From NCBI GenBank assembly GCA_964588695.1, contig CAZPQK010000018.1, positions 1-36,447 of the forward strand: 36,447 nucleotides of DNA. Direction: 5' to 3'. Origin of the DNA: CAZPQK01 sp964588695. GTDB lineage: Bacteria > Krumholzibacteriota > Krumholzibacteriia > WVZY01 > JAKEHA01. Made by a program: the position numbers and the translations under genes. Positions 24,009-32,468 of the stretch are shown here, one piece after another. The number at the start of each line of letters is the position of its first letter. Position 1 is the stretch's first letter. Below the pieces are notes generated by a model. That model did not search any database and was not told the origin of the DNA. It saw only the letters and a list, made by a program, of their open reading frames with translations.

Positions 24009-24860
24009 CTAGTTCTCGGCGTAACGGTATTCTTTTAAAACGGCAGCGACCGAGCCGATAACAATCTTACTCTTCATGAGTACCGGCATCCTATGTTTAT
24101 CATCGGTCATCCACACTGTCAATCGGCCCTTCTGAGTAAACAGTCCCGGGCCGCGCAGTATCGGTTCGACCACAATACAGTCGAAGGTTCCGGCTTCAAC
24201 TGTGACCGTCTCTTTGCGCAACACTTTGATAACCAGCGGATAGTTTTTACCGTCGGTATGGTTGGCCACGGTCACCGACTGCCCCACTTCTAACGGCAGT
24301 GTGCGCACATAGTACATGGCAGACAGAACGTCCTGGGCTCGCGGTGGAATCGGGACTTCCTTGTTGTGGTAACGGGCAACATGGTTACGCTGGTCAAAGT
24401 CGACGTATTCGTCGCGCTTAAACCGACCTTCGCGCAGATGTTTTTCGTAGCGCAAGCTATAAAGTTCGGTTGTATCCATCATTGACTCGAACCGGTCGCG
24501 AACTTTAAACACTGCAGAGAAAACTTTGTTGGTACGGGCGTCAGACACTATGTGATAGCAATGGTTGCTGTCGATCTGAGCCACGTTGCGAACTTCGAGA
24601 CTTGCCTCGCCCGCGTTTACAATGCCGTACTGAACCGCGTACACGAACCGCTCGCCTTCGCCAAACGGAACGAAAGTTGGCTGCAATTCGATGTAGCCCG
24701 AATCGGGAAGTTCGTGGGCGTAGAGCGAATCGTAGAACCGATACAGCAACGAATCTTCGGCGGCACTGTCGGTATTGGCGTTGACGCCGGGAGACATAGC
24801 CGCTGTAACCAACGCTAAGACAACACTTAACGTGATTCTGCTGAGGAGATGCCGAGTCAT
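24009..24860 (-). CDS. DUF3108 exported protein
   Basis: The 283-residue protein starts at ATG 24860 with AAGGG about 10 bases upstream and has a signal peptide (residues 1-28, cleavage likely after VNA). The mature part follows the DUF3108 pattern: FGEGERFVYAVQYGIVNAGE, then SDARTNKVFSAVFKVRDRFE, RFKRDEYVDFD, a proline-containing turn (EVPIPPRAQDVLSAMYYVRT) and a final strand set (KGRLTVWMTDDKHRMPVLM). Such proteins are predicted periplasmic beta-rich proteins of unknown function. It is packed between a GT4 gene (one base away) and the deoxyhypusine-synthase-like gene, so a role linked to the cell envelope is inferred. Confidence 0.8.
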   Translation of the reverse strand: MTRHLLSRITLSVVLALVTAAMSPGVNANTDSAAEDSLLYRFYDSLYAHELPDSGYIELQPTFVPFGEGERFVYAVQYGIVNAGEASLEVRNVAQIDSNHCYHIVSDARTNKVFSAVFKVRDRFESMMDTTELYSLRYEKHLREGRFKRDEYVDFDQRNHVARYHNKEVPIPPRAQDVLSAMYYVRTLPLEVGQSVTVANHTDGKNYPLVIKVLRKETVTVEAGTFDCIVVEPILRGPGLFTQKGRLTVWMTDDKHRMPVLMKSKIVIGSVAAVLKEYRYAEN

Positions 24861-24861
24861 A

Positions 24862-25992
24862 TTAAGCACCCTTTCTACTACTGGGGAGCCACTCGGAGTA
24901 GGCTTGTACAGTTTTATACACCGTTTCCCGATAATCGTATCCCTTCGATTTTTCCTGGGCTGCCGCCACACATTGCGTCCGGAGTGGCTGGTTGTCCAGG
25001 ATTTCTTCGATCGCCCCGGCTAACGTGTCGGGCTGCCGTGGTGGAACCAGCAGGCCCGTGACTCGGTTATCTACTAACTCCGGTATTCCACCGGTGTCGG
25101 TTGCGACGACCGGAACTCCCAGCGCTTGCGCATCCATGATTGACGTACCCAAGCCTTCCAGGTGCGACGACAATACAAAACAGTCCAACGCTTTGAGGAT
25201 CGACAACGCGTCCTCCCGAAACCCGGTCAAAATGACACGCCCCTGAAGCTGCAGGCGATCCACCAGCGACGAGAGCATTTCCCGCAGCTCGCCTTCTCCA
25301 ACAATTAGAAACGTAATATCGTCTCTGCGGTCACATATACTTTTTGCAGCCAGGACATAATCCACCTGCGACTTGTGAGGCGCCAGCGCAGCAACGTTGC
25401 CCACGATTCGATGTTCGCGAGGGATTCTGAACTCGGCGTGCAAGTCTTTGTGTGCAACGACCTGGCGCAGATGTTCAAGATCCACACCGCTCGGAACCAA
25501 CCGAACTCGAGCGGGATCAATCCCACCGTTGGTCAGCACCTCACGCACACCTTTAGAGATGGCGAGGTACAGGTCGGCACCGAACCTGTACTTCCATCGA
25601 CCAAACGGATTCTTAGCAACCGCAAAGTCAACTCGTCGGCTGACCACCCTCAATGCGTCCACGCCGCCAGGGCACGACGCCAGAAACAGAATACCGTGGG
25701 CGTGCGACGAATGGGCGTGTACTACGGAGCATCCGGTTTGCTTGATTAACGAGCGCAAACGCAGCGCGGCGAACACGTCGTTGCCACCGCGGGGAGCCAG
25801 CGGAAACCGACCGCGGACGACGTCGGCGGCGCGACGGTATAGTTCTCCGTTTTCGGGTGCGGCCAGGAATACTTCGTGTCCGGCGGCACACAATCCGCGC
25901 ATTAGAAACAGAACCTGGCGTTGTCCACCGCGCCATGTGGTTGCGGTGTCGACCATAAGAATTCGGTGCGTGGGTTGGGTCGGCTTAATCAC
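24862..25992 (-). CDS. Glycosyltransferase family 4
   Basis: The 376-residue GT-B enzyme has ILMVDTATTWRGGQRQVLFL at the N-terminus, VVHAHSSHAHGI, and a donor domain with VGNVAALAPHKSQVDYVL. The E-x7-E region SSHLEGLGTSIMDAQALGVP keeps Glu at the first position but has Asp at the second. It resembles LPS-core type GT4 proteins. GTG 25992 overlaps the upstream glycosyltransferase by four bases. It lies at the end of the LPS core group and would add an outer-core sugar; specificity is unknown. Confidence 0.86.
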   Translation of the reverse strand: MIKPTQPTHRILMVDTATTWRGGQRQVLFLMRGLCAAGHEVFLAAPENGELYRRAADVVRGRFPLAPRGGNDVFAALRLRSLIKQTGCSVVHAHSSHAHGILFLASCPGGVDALRVVSRRVDFAVAKNPFGRWKYRFGADLYLAISKGVREVLTNGGIDPARVRLVPSGVDLEHLRQVVAHKDLHAEFRIPREHRIVGNVAALAPHKSQVDYVLAAKSICDRRDDITFLIVGEGELREMLSSLVDRLQLQGRVILTGFREDALSILKALDCFVLSSHLEGLGTSIMDAQALGVPVVATDTGGIPELVDNRVTGLLVPPRQPDTLAGAIEEILDNQPLRTQCVAAAQEKSKGYDYRETVYKTVQAYSEWLPSSRKGA

Positions 25993-27059
25993 AACAGTGC
26001 CTCGGCAAGGGTCGAAAACTGTTGTGCGATGGGACGTGGTGAATACAAAGATCGGCTCAGTTCATGACCGTTTCGGGCCAGACGTTGTCTTTGTTGCGGG
26101 TCGTCAATAAGTTCAGCCACGGTCGCCGCCAGCGCGTTAGCGTCGCCCGGAGGGACTGTGCGCAGATGCTCGCCGTCGACAAACCAGCGACGAATAGGCG
26201 GAGTGTCGGCGGTTATCAGCGCAGTTCCAGCGCCGAGGCATTGAAACACTTTGTTTGGGACTACCCGTGCCGCTTTGTCCGTGGTTCCGAAGATTCCCAG
26301 CGTCACCGCCGATGCGTGCAGCCGTTCCACAATGCGTGACTCCGACTCCCAAGGATGCAGTTCTACATTATCCGCCGCTGCCTTTCGCAGGCGATCGACC
26401 GCCAGATTGTGGGTTTGTCCTCCGCCAACGATCACCCAGCGAATATCCCGTCGATGCTGTAAAGCAATTGCTGCGTCCACAATCGTTTCAATTCCATGCA
26501 GTGGCAGAAAACTGCCGTAGAACAGCACGCTCTTGCTACCTCCGCCGCCAAACGTGGACGAGGCGTTAAACACGCTCTCGTCATATCCCACCGGCAACAC
26601 TGCCATTCGCTGTTGCGACGAAACAAACTGGGCGAAATACTCCTCGTGCTCGGGCGTGTCCGCGAGTACCAGGTCGGCCAACCGCATGGCCATGCGATCG
26701 AGGTTGCGGTTGTGCCAGGCCTGGAGCGTGCCTTCACGGGCGTCCGCCCGGTCGTGCACGCGAGTATCGTAGCGCGAAACCAGCGGGTCAAAAATTACCG
26801 GCTTGTTTGTGCGCCGCGCTAACCATCGCGCCAACGGCATGTCCTTGTGTCGAAACTCGGGAACAAAAACAACGTCGAACGAGTCGTAGTCGAGTTGCTT
26901 GAACGAATTCCATAGCGAGTGATAACGGCGGATGACCTTTAACTTTCGGTTGGCCACGCATTCAACGACGTCGACTCCAAGCTCTTCCAGTCCGCGCTTG
27001 ATCACGCGGTTACGCGGATAGTCGGGGTCGTACCCACCAAAAAAACACACACCGGTCAC
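25989..27059 (-). CDS. Glycosyltransferase, GT4-like
   Basis: The 356-residue protein has an N-terminal domain starting GVCFFGGYDPDYPRNRVIKR and a donor domain with SVLFYGSFLPLHGIETIVDA. The segment ARVVPNKVFQCLGAGTALI replaces the classical E-x7-E stretch, as in the GT4-like proteins that carry a PxK-type loop. Both start and stop are in four-base overlaps (27056-27059 and 25989-25992), so it is translated as part of a chain of coupled LPS genes. It probably adds a core sugar; donor and acceptor are unknown. Confidence 0.8.
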   Translation of the reverse strand: MTGVCFFGGYDPDYPRNRVIKRGLEELGVDVVECVANRKLKVIRRYHSLWNSFKQLDYDSFDVVFVPEFRHKDMPLARWLARRTNKPVIFDPLVSRYDTRVHDRADAREGTLQAWHNRNLDRMAMRLADLVLADTPEHEEYFAQFVSSQQRMAVLPVGYDESVFNASSTFGGGGSKSVLFYGSFLPLHGIETIVDAAIALQHRRDIRWVIVGGGQTHNLAVDRLRKAAADNVELHPWESESRIVERLHASAVTLGIFGTTDKAARVVPNKVFQCLGAGTALITADTPPIRRWFVDGEHLRTVPPGDANALAATVAELIDDPQQRQRLARNGHELSRSLYSPRPIAQQFSTLAEALL

Positions 27060-27814
27060 GAACCCGATGTCCCCGACTTAAGCTCCCACGCCTTAGCGTA
27101 CTTTAAAAACACGGAGTACGATGCCAAAAGGCAAAGCAGCGCACCTTGCCGCCCGTCCCGCCAGCCTGCTTGCAAGACAAACATACGAAGAAAACGAAAT
27201 GGCGGATGTAGCAACATGTTTAACAGCGGCATACGACCGCCACGCTCGATGTAGTCCCGCGCTCCTCGCGACGAATACTCGTTGATCTTGTCAAAGTGAT
27301 GCGCCATATCGCGATAGGGAAAGTGGATCATCTTATGGCGCAGCCGCGACACGTCGCCCTGGACGGTAACTTCTTCGTGCACGTGAACGGCATCGTAACG
27401 GCCGGAATCCCGCGCAAATAGTCGTAGCACTTTGTCGCGCTGCCAACCGCACCCCTTAATTTGCCGGCTTAAATACGTACTCGACCTACCAATCCAGTAC
27501 CCGCGGACACTTCCCGCCTTTAGCGATTCAATTTCCGCCCGTAGCGCTGGAGTGAGAGCCTCGTCCGCGTCGAGAATCAACACCCACTCGCAGTCAAGTT
27601 TGGCAAGGGCCCAATTCTTTTGATCGGCGGCGGAACGATACGGGCGCTGGTACAGCAACACTGGAAAACGGCGAACAATAGCCACTGTGTCATCGTCGCT
27701 AAACGAGTCGACCACCACTGTAGTTCCAAAGCCTTGCACACTTTGCAAACAACGCTCGATGTTCGCCGCCTCATTACGACAAGTAATCAACACGCCAATG
27801 TTCTTAACGTTCAT
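27056..27814 (-). CDS. Glycosyltransferase family 2, WaaE/KdtX-like
   Basis: The 252-residue GT-A protein has GVLITCRNEAANIERCLQSV, then VVVDSFSDDDTV, QKNWALAKLDCEWVLILDAD with the DxD metal site, and the later VHVHEEV. This layout is that of WaaE-type inner-core glucosyltransferases acting on heptose. ATG 27814 is chosen because GGAGA lies just upstream, although it makes an 11-base overlap with the GT9 gene; a reading from 27859 would run 56 bases into that gene. Context among heptose genes supports an LPS core role. Confidence 0.85.
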   Translation of the reverse strand: MNVKNIGVLITCRNEAANIERCLQSVQGFGTTVVVDSFSDDDTVAIVRRFPVLLYQRPYRSAADQKNWALAKLDCEWVLILDADEALTPALRAEIESLKAGSVRGYWIGRSSTYLSRQIKGCGWQRDKVLRLFARDSGRYDAVHVHEEVTVQGDVSRLRHKMIHFPYRDMAHHFDKINEYSSRGARDYIERGGRMPLLNMLLHPPFRFLRMFVLQAGWRDGRQGALLCLLASYSVFLKYAKAWELKSGTSGS

Positions 27815-28853
27815 TGTTCTCCGCCAGCATTGCTTCGACCGACGACAACACATCGGCAACCGCGATATCGTTCATACACGGCGCCCCAATCGGGCAATCG
27901 AGTCGCCGGCACGGAGAACACGAGTACCCTTTCCATAGCACGCGGTCGTTGGGCCCGCCCATATGCCACTCAAGCGGATTTGTCGAGCCGAACAACGTAA
28001 CCGTTGGTGTGCCGACTGCAACCGCGAGGTGCTTCAGTCCGGAATCAATGGTTAGCATCCCGCGACAGGCGCGCATGTATAAAGGCAACTGTTCCAACGA
28101 CAACTGCGGAGCCAGCGCGACCTGCGCGCTGACGGCAATGTCTGCCGCCGTCTCCCTCTCGCCGGGCCCCCAGGTGACCACGACGTTCAGACCCTGCTCT
28201 CGAAGGGTTTGGCACACAGCTACGAACCGCTCACCTGGCCACATTTTGGCAGGATAGGCGCGCCCCGGATTTACTGCAATCGGAGGTTCGTCCGGAAAGT
28301 CGATCCCGGTGGCGCGCACTCTTGCAGCGGCATCCGCCCGAGTGATTTCCGCCGCCGGCAGGCGGACCATTGTCGGTTGCCATGCATCCGGAATTCCAAC
28401 GTGCCGCGCGAGCATCAGTGCAGACTGCGCCGATGTTCGCGGAACCACGTGACCGTTTTCGAAGGTCGCCCGCGGCTCCACATGGTGATACACCCAGTCT
28501 CGACCCCGTGCCTCATACCCCGCTGTGTGCTTCGCTCCCGCCAGGGTGGTCAACAAAGCACTCCGCGGATTCGCATGGAAATCAAGTACCCAAGACGGGT
28601 GCAAAGCGCGCAGCCGCCGAATGTAGCGCAGGTACTGCGTTAGCCCCGCAGGCCCGCTGGCGCGGGGCGGACTTGGCCACAACTCATCGATACCGTTGGT
28701 CGCCTTCAGCACCGGATGAAAGTGAGCGTCAATGATGTAAACGATATGTCGGTTAGGATTCTTTGCCTTTACGGCCTGCAGCGCGTCGACCGTCGCCAGC
28801 ACGTCGCCAAACTGTCGAAACCGGAGTGCAACTACCACCTCACGCCCGCTCAC
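27804..28853 (-). CDS. Heptosyltransferase family (GT9) protein
   Basis: The 349-residue GT-B enzyme begins VVVALRFRQFGDVLATVDAL, with the Asp of the GD motif used as catalytic base in ADP-heptose transferases. It contains AVNPGRAYPAKMWPGERF, MLTIDSGLKHLAVAVGTPTV and LFGSTNPLEWHMGG, the donor-site elements. The C-terminus carries C-x2-C-x4-C-x5-C (CSPC, then DC, then PC), as in many family members. It starts at GTG 28853 in a four-base overlap with a second GT9. It probably adds a heptose or related sugar to the LPS inner core; which position cannot be told. Confidence 0.87.
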   Translation of the reverse strand: MSGREVVVALRFRQFGDVLATVDALQAVKAKNPNRHIVYIIDAHFHPVLKATNGIDELWPSPPRASGPAGLTQYLRYIRRLRALHPSWVLDFHANPRSALLTTLAGAKHTAGYEARGRDWVYHHVEPRATFENGHVVPRTSAQSALMLARHVGIPDAWQPTMVRLPAAEITRADAAARVRATGIDFPDEPPIAVNPGRAYPAKMWPGERFVAVCQTLREQGLNVVVTWGPGERETAADIAVSAQVALAPQLSLEQLPLYMRACRGMLTIDSGLKHLAVAVGTPTVTLFGSTNPLEWHMGGPNDRVLWKGYSCSPCRRLDCPIGAPCMNDIAVADVLSSVEAMLAENNER

Positions 28854-29896
28854 CTGGCTACCGCCTCAACGTCGGCAAGCACCCGTTGCGGTGTAATGTC
28901 TTTAAGACAACGCGTGTGACCCAGCGGACATTCGTGCTGATGACAGGGGCGACAGTCGATCGGTTCGAACGCTGCCCGAAACGCTCCAAGGTGTTCGTAG
29001 GGAAACCATTTGTCGGGTTCGGCGCTGCCAAAAATTCCCACGGTGGGCGTGTTGACGGCAACTGAAACATGCATCACTCCCCCATCACTCACCACCATTG
29101 CGTTGAGCCGCGAGATCAGAGCCGCGACGTCGGCAATCGAACGCTCCGGAACGAGAGCAGCACTGCCCTCCACCGCATCAGCCAGCTCTTTGCTTAAACG
29201 GGTCTCTCCAGGGCCGGTAAACACGACCACACGATCGCCGCGTTCGGCAAGTAACCGTGCCAGTTGCTGAAAACGTTCCAAAGGCCATCTCTTGACCGAC
29301 CATTTTCCGCCGGGGTGAAGGCCCACCAGTCGCCCCGCGAGTCGCTTTTCGATCAGCCACTCATCGGCCCACTTTTTGGAGTCCTCAGCAATCTCAACAT
29401 TTGGTTTACCGGGCGCCTGGTGAATACCAAGTGGCCGCAAATAGTGCATGTGGAACTCGCTTGCGGCACGAACTTGTTGCGGCACCGTGGTGGGATGAGT
29501 GTACAGGTAGCGACGTCCCCGTCGATTGCCGCCAATTCGAACGCGTGCACCACTTAACCAGGTTAACCATGCACTTCGTGGGTTCGAGTAGAAGTCGATC
29601 GCCAACTGATAACGCCGTTTGCGCAATGCCGCGATCATCGCGGTCGCGTCACGCAACGATTGGCCAGCGGGCAAAGTAAACACTTGCGACAATCGAGAAT
29701 CGGCGCGCAATAGCGCGTCGGCCGGTGGTCGCGTAAGGTAGTCAATTTCACAATTGGGAAACCGCGACTGCAACGCATCAATAACAGGCAACGTCAACAC
29801 GACGTCTCCGAGGTAGAGCAGGCGCGTCAACAAAATACGGCCACCCTTATCCAATGCCACGGCTGCACGTTCCGCCCCGTCGCGTTGGATGGTCAT
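28850..29896 (-). CDS. Heptosyltransferase family (GT9) protein
   Basis: The 348-residue protein has ILLTRLLYLGDVVLTLPVID with the GD motif, GLHPGGKWSVKRWPLERF (the KRWP donor motif), MVVSDGGVMHVSVAVNTPTV and IFGSAEPDKWFP. Cysteines near the C-terminus follow C-x2-C-x4-C-x6-C. It matches ADP-heptose:LPS heptosyltransferases more closely than its GT9 neighbour because KRWP is intact. ATG 29896 overlaps the heptose adenylyltransferase gene by four bases, which links donor synthesis to use. An exact WaaC, WaaQ or RfaQ-like role is not assigned. Confidence 0.88.
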   Translation of the reverse strand: MTIQRDGAERAAVALDKGGRILLTRLLYLGDVVLTLPVIDALQSRFPNCEIDYLTRPPADALLRADSRLSQVFTLPAGQSLRDATAMIAALRKRRYQLAIDFYSNPRSAWLTWLSGARVRIGGNRRGRRYLYTHPTTVPQQVRAASEFHMHYLRPLGIHQAPGKPNVEIAEDSKKWADEWLIEKRLAGRLVGLHPGGKWSVKRWPLERFQQLARLLAERGDRVVVFTGPGETRLSKELADAVEGSAALVPERSIADVAALISRLNAMVVSDGGVMHVSVAVNTPTVGIFGSAEPDKWFPYEHLGAFRAAFEPIDCRPCHQHECPLGHTRCLKDITPQRVLADVEAVAR

Positions 29897-30384
29897 TTGT
29901 CTTGGGAATCGCGCAGGCGGTTTAGCACGTCGGTGGAAGCATGGTTCTTGGGATCGCCGACAATGACTGTGTTGATTCCAAGTTCAACGGCGAGCTTTCG
30001 CTCGGGCACTGATTCGACCGTGTAGTCGGTTCCCTTCGCGTGGGTCGCGGGGCGAAGCTCGCGCAGGATATCGGCGACCGTCGCGTTTCCAAATAGCAGC
30101 ACTGCAGACACTCCGTGGAGCGATGCCACAATACTGGCTCGAGCTTGCTCGGAAATGACCGGGCGACCCTCGCCTTTGAGCGAACGCGTGCTGGCGTCGT
30201 TGTTGATAGCGACCACAAGGCTGTCGCCGTGAGCGGCTGCTTCCTGAAGATATCGCACGTGCCCGACGTGAAGCGGATCGAAACACCCGTTGGCAAGCAC
30301 GACATCGCGAGAGTGCTGGTTCGCGAGGTAGGTTAGGACATCGGGCACCGATTCAAAAATGGGAGCTCGTGGTGCGGTACTCAT
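29893..30384 (-). CDS. hldC: D-glycero-beta-D-manno-heptose 1-phosphate adenylyltransferase
   Basis: The 163-residue cytidylyltransferase-like enzyme has VVLANGCFDPLHVGHVRYL with the HxGH site at 39-42 and AINNDASTRSLKG. It ends with AKGTDYTVE and a C-terminal segment ASTDVLNRL that corresponds to the family's nucleotide-side motif. It would convert heptose 1-phosphate and ATP to ADP-heptose. It is a stand-alone version of the second domain of HldE (RfaE), encoded just after the kinase gene with an ATGA overlap. The neighbours fully support this role. Confidence 0.92.
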   Translation of the reverse strand: MSTAPRAPIFESVPDVLTYLANQHSRDVVLANGCFDPLHVGHVRYLQEAAAHGDSLVVAINNDASTRSLKGEGRPVISEQARASIVASLHGVSAVLLFGNATVADILRELRPATHAKGTDYTVESVPERKLAVELGINTVIVGDPKNHASTDVLNRLRDSQDK

Positions 30385-31388
30385 TTGATATCCAGACTAT
30401 CGCTGTAGAGGGAAATCATTTCTGTCATTTCGTCCGGCGACACCGTGGCCGTACCGCGCTTCATGACGACCACGCTGGCGGCGAACGTCGCCATCGCTGC
30501 CGCTTCCACCAGGCTGCTCCCGGCAGCCAACGACAACGCGATTACCGCAGAAACTGTGTCGCCTGCCCCGGTCACGTCGGTTGCGTCTTCGTTCCCGGCA
30601 ATACCGATCGCTTTAGCGGTTCCTGCTTCCCACGCCAGCATTCCCAGTCGGCCACGCGTGACTAGCATGCTGTCGTATCCTCCGCGGCGTGCAAGTTCGC
30701 CAGCGTCTTCTGCAGTCACGTTCTCGGCTTCGGACTGTCCCAACGCAGCAAGCGCTTCGACTTCGTTGGGAGTGGCTACCGTCGCACCGGGAAAACCGAG
30801 CATGGTAAACCGACTATCAACCACCACCGGCTGCCGACGTTCGCGTGCCTGCGCGATGACCCACTTACTTAGCTCACCTGGCAGCAACCCCGACCCATAA
30901 TCCGAAATCAGCACTGCATCCGCATCGGCCACGGCAGCTTTGGCTCGATCAAGTACAGTATCCAAGGAGTATCTCTTAGGGATCGGAGCCTTGCGGTCGA
31001 CACGAGCCACTTGCTGGCGGGCTGCGTTCATTTCCCCCGCAAGTATTCTAAGCTTAACCGCAGTTGGAACCTCGTCACTGACAACCATGCAATCGGTATC
31101 TACGCCGCGCGCTCGCAACAAATCGGCCAACGCTTCACCTTCACGGTCGTCTCCGATCACGCCCACAGCGCGAGTTGTCGCGCCAAACGCGCCTAGGTTT
31201 TGGGCGGCGTTCGCAGCACCGCCCGGGTGATAGGCTCGACCTTCGTAGTCGATGATCACAATTGGCGCTTCTCGAGACACCCGAGAGGTACGACCCAGAA
31301 TGTATTCATCCAACAGAAAGTCGCCGATCACCGCGACGCGAAGCGAGGAAAACTGTTCAAGTAATTCAAGATAACGTTGCACTGGCAT
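30381..31388 (-). CDS. hldA: D-glycero-beta-D-manno-heptose-7-phosphate kinase
   Basis: The 335-residue PfkB-family kinase matches the first domain of HldE. VAVIGDFLLDEYILGRTSRV is at the start, HPGGAANAAQNLGAFGA at about 54-70, and ISDYGSGLL mid-protein. DVTGAGDTVSAV (GAGD at 274-277) provides the catalytic Asp277 and anion hole. It phosphorylates heptose 7-phosphate at C1. Length and start (ATG 31388) fit the single-domain form. The 66-base gap upstream (31389-31454) holds a minor GGGC/GCCC stem and no convincing promoter. Confidence 0.92.
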   Translation of the reverse strand: MPVQRYLELLEQFSSLRVAVIGDFLLDEYILGRTSRVSREAPIVIIDYEGRAYHPGGAANAAQNLGAFGATTRAVGVIGDDREGEALADLLRARGVDTDCMVVSDEVPTAVKLRILAGEMNAARQQVARVDRKAPIPKRYSLDTVLDRAKAAVADADAVLISDYGSGLLPGELSKWVIAQARERRQPVVVDSRFTMLGFPGATVATPNEVEALAALGQSEAENVTAEDAGELARRGGYDSMLVTRGRLGMLAWEAGTAKAIGIAGNEDATDVTGAGDTVSAVIALSLAAGSSLVEAAAMATFAASVVVMKRGTATVSPDEMTEMISLYSDSLDIK

Positions 31389-31454
31389 TAAGTCCGATCT
31401 ATGCGTGTGCGGGCAATAGTAGCCCGATGATATTTCGCGCGCGACAGCTTTTTC

Positions 31455-32468
31455 TCACGCGGCTACGCCGTTGCTCAACTCGCGTTCTACGGCCGCGTAC
31501 ACTGCGTCCACACTGATCCCGTGAAAACACTCAAGCTGATAGGGACACGTGCGACGGTAGCAGGGATTGCAGTGAACTTCGTGTTGGATGACCGTCACCC
31601 GCGAACCCTGCGGCGCCGTCCAGGCTGGCGAAGTCGATCCAAACAACACGAACGTCGGAACACCTAGATTGCCAGAAATATGTGGGGCCCCACTGTCGTT
31701 GGCCACCACCGCGGAGGCTCCGTCAAGAAGCGCCAGAAATTCCCCAAGCGACGTCTTCCCAGCCAGGTTGCACGCGTTAGGAACCCCGGCGACCAATGTC
31801 TCGCCGGCGGCAAAATCGGACGGCGCACCGCCGATGATCACCATTCGCTTTTCGCTCAGGCGCAAAACCAGTTCGCGGTATCGCGCCAGCGGCCAGCGCT
31901 TGGCCGGCCCAAAAGCCGCGCCAGGAACGATAACGGCATAGTCATCCGCGTCGAATCGAGCCCGAAGCGACGCGCGGTCGCCATCGTCGACGGCAATTCG
32001 CGGCGTCGCACAAGCGCCGACATCAAGGTCCATCGCTTCGGCGGCGAGCCTGACGATTCGGCGATAGGTGTCGGCCAGGTGAATATTGCGATGACCTGCT
32101 TTGGGAACCTTCTGGGTAAGCAACCAACCGCGAGTGTCTGTCGCCAGCCCCGCACGAATCCCGCATCTGCTAACCTTCGCGGCAATTGCCGAAGACAACG
32201 ACGGCGGAAACAACGCAATTGCTTCAGACTCCCATCTGCGCAAATAGCGACCCCGCCGCCAGGTCGCCCGCAGCCCACCGCGCGGCAATAGCGCAATGCG
32301 ACGCACACCGGGAAGGCCCCAGTATATACGGCCGGTATAAGGCGTGGCGACGATAGCCAGCCCGATGTCGGGTTCGGCGGCAAGGTCTCCGATCGCCGGA
32401 AGCGACATCACCGCGTCGCCGATCCAGTTGGGAGCAACAACGGTAATCGTGTGTCGGGGAGAGATCAT
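31455..32468 (-). CDS. waaF: ADP-heptose:LPS heptosyltransferase II
   Basis: The 337-residue GT9 enzyme matches WaaF closely. VVAPNWIGDAVMSLPAIGDL carries the catalytic Asp, VPGAAFGPAKRWPLARY the donor-binding KRWP, and VVANDSGAPHISGNLGVPTF the DSG loop. LFGSTSPAWTAP follows, and the final cysteines are C-x2-C-x4-C-x5-C (CNPC, TC, EC). It would add the second heptose to the inner core. The ATG at 32468 overlaps the msbA stop by four bases. Of the four GT9 proteins here it is the one that can be named with most confidence. Confidence 0.9.
   Translation of the reverse strand: MISPRHTITVVAPNWIGDAVMSLPAIGDLAAEPDIGLAIVATPYTGRIYWGLPGVRRIALLPRGGLRATWRRGRYLRRWESEAIALFPPSLSSAIAAKVSRCGIRAGLATDTRGWLLTQKVPKAGHRNIHLADTYRRIVRLAAEAMDLDVGACATPRIAVDDGDRASLRARFDADDYAVIVPGAAFGPAKRWPLARYRELVLRLSEKRMVIIGGAPSDFAAGETLVAGVPNACNLAGKTSLGEFLALLDGASAVVANDSGAPHISGNLGVPTFVLFGSTSPAWTAPQGSRVTVIQHEVHCNPCYRRTCPYQLECFHGISVDAVYAAVERELSNGVAA

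Noticed and set aside
31389..31454. Possible promoter before the heptose kinase gene (TACTAT on the minus strand)
   Set aside because: There is no -35 match 16-18 bases upstream, and the gap is short within a co-oriented run.
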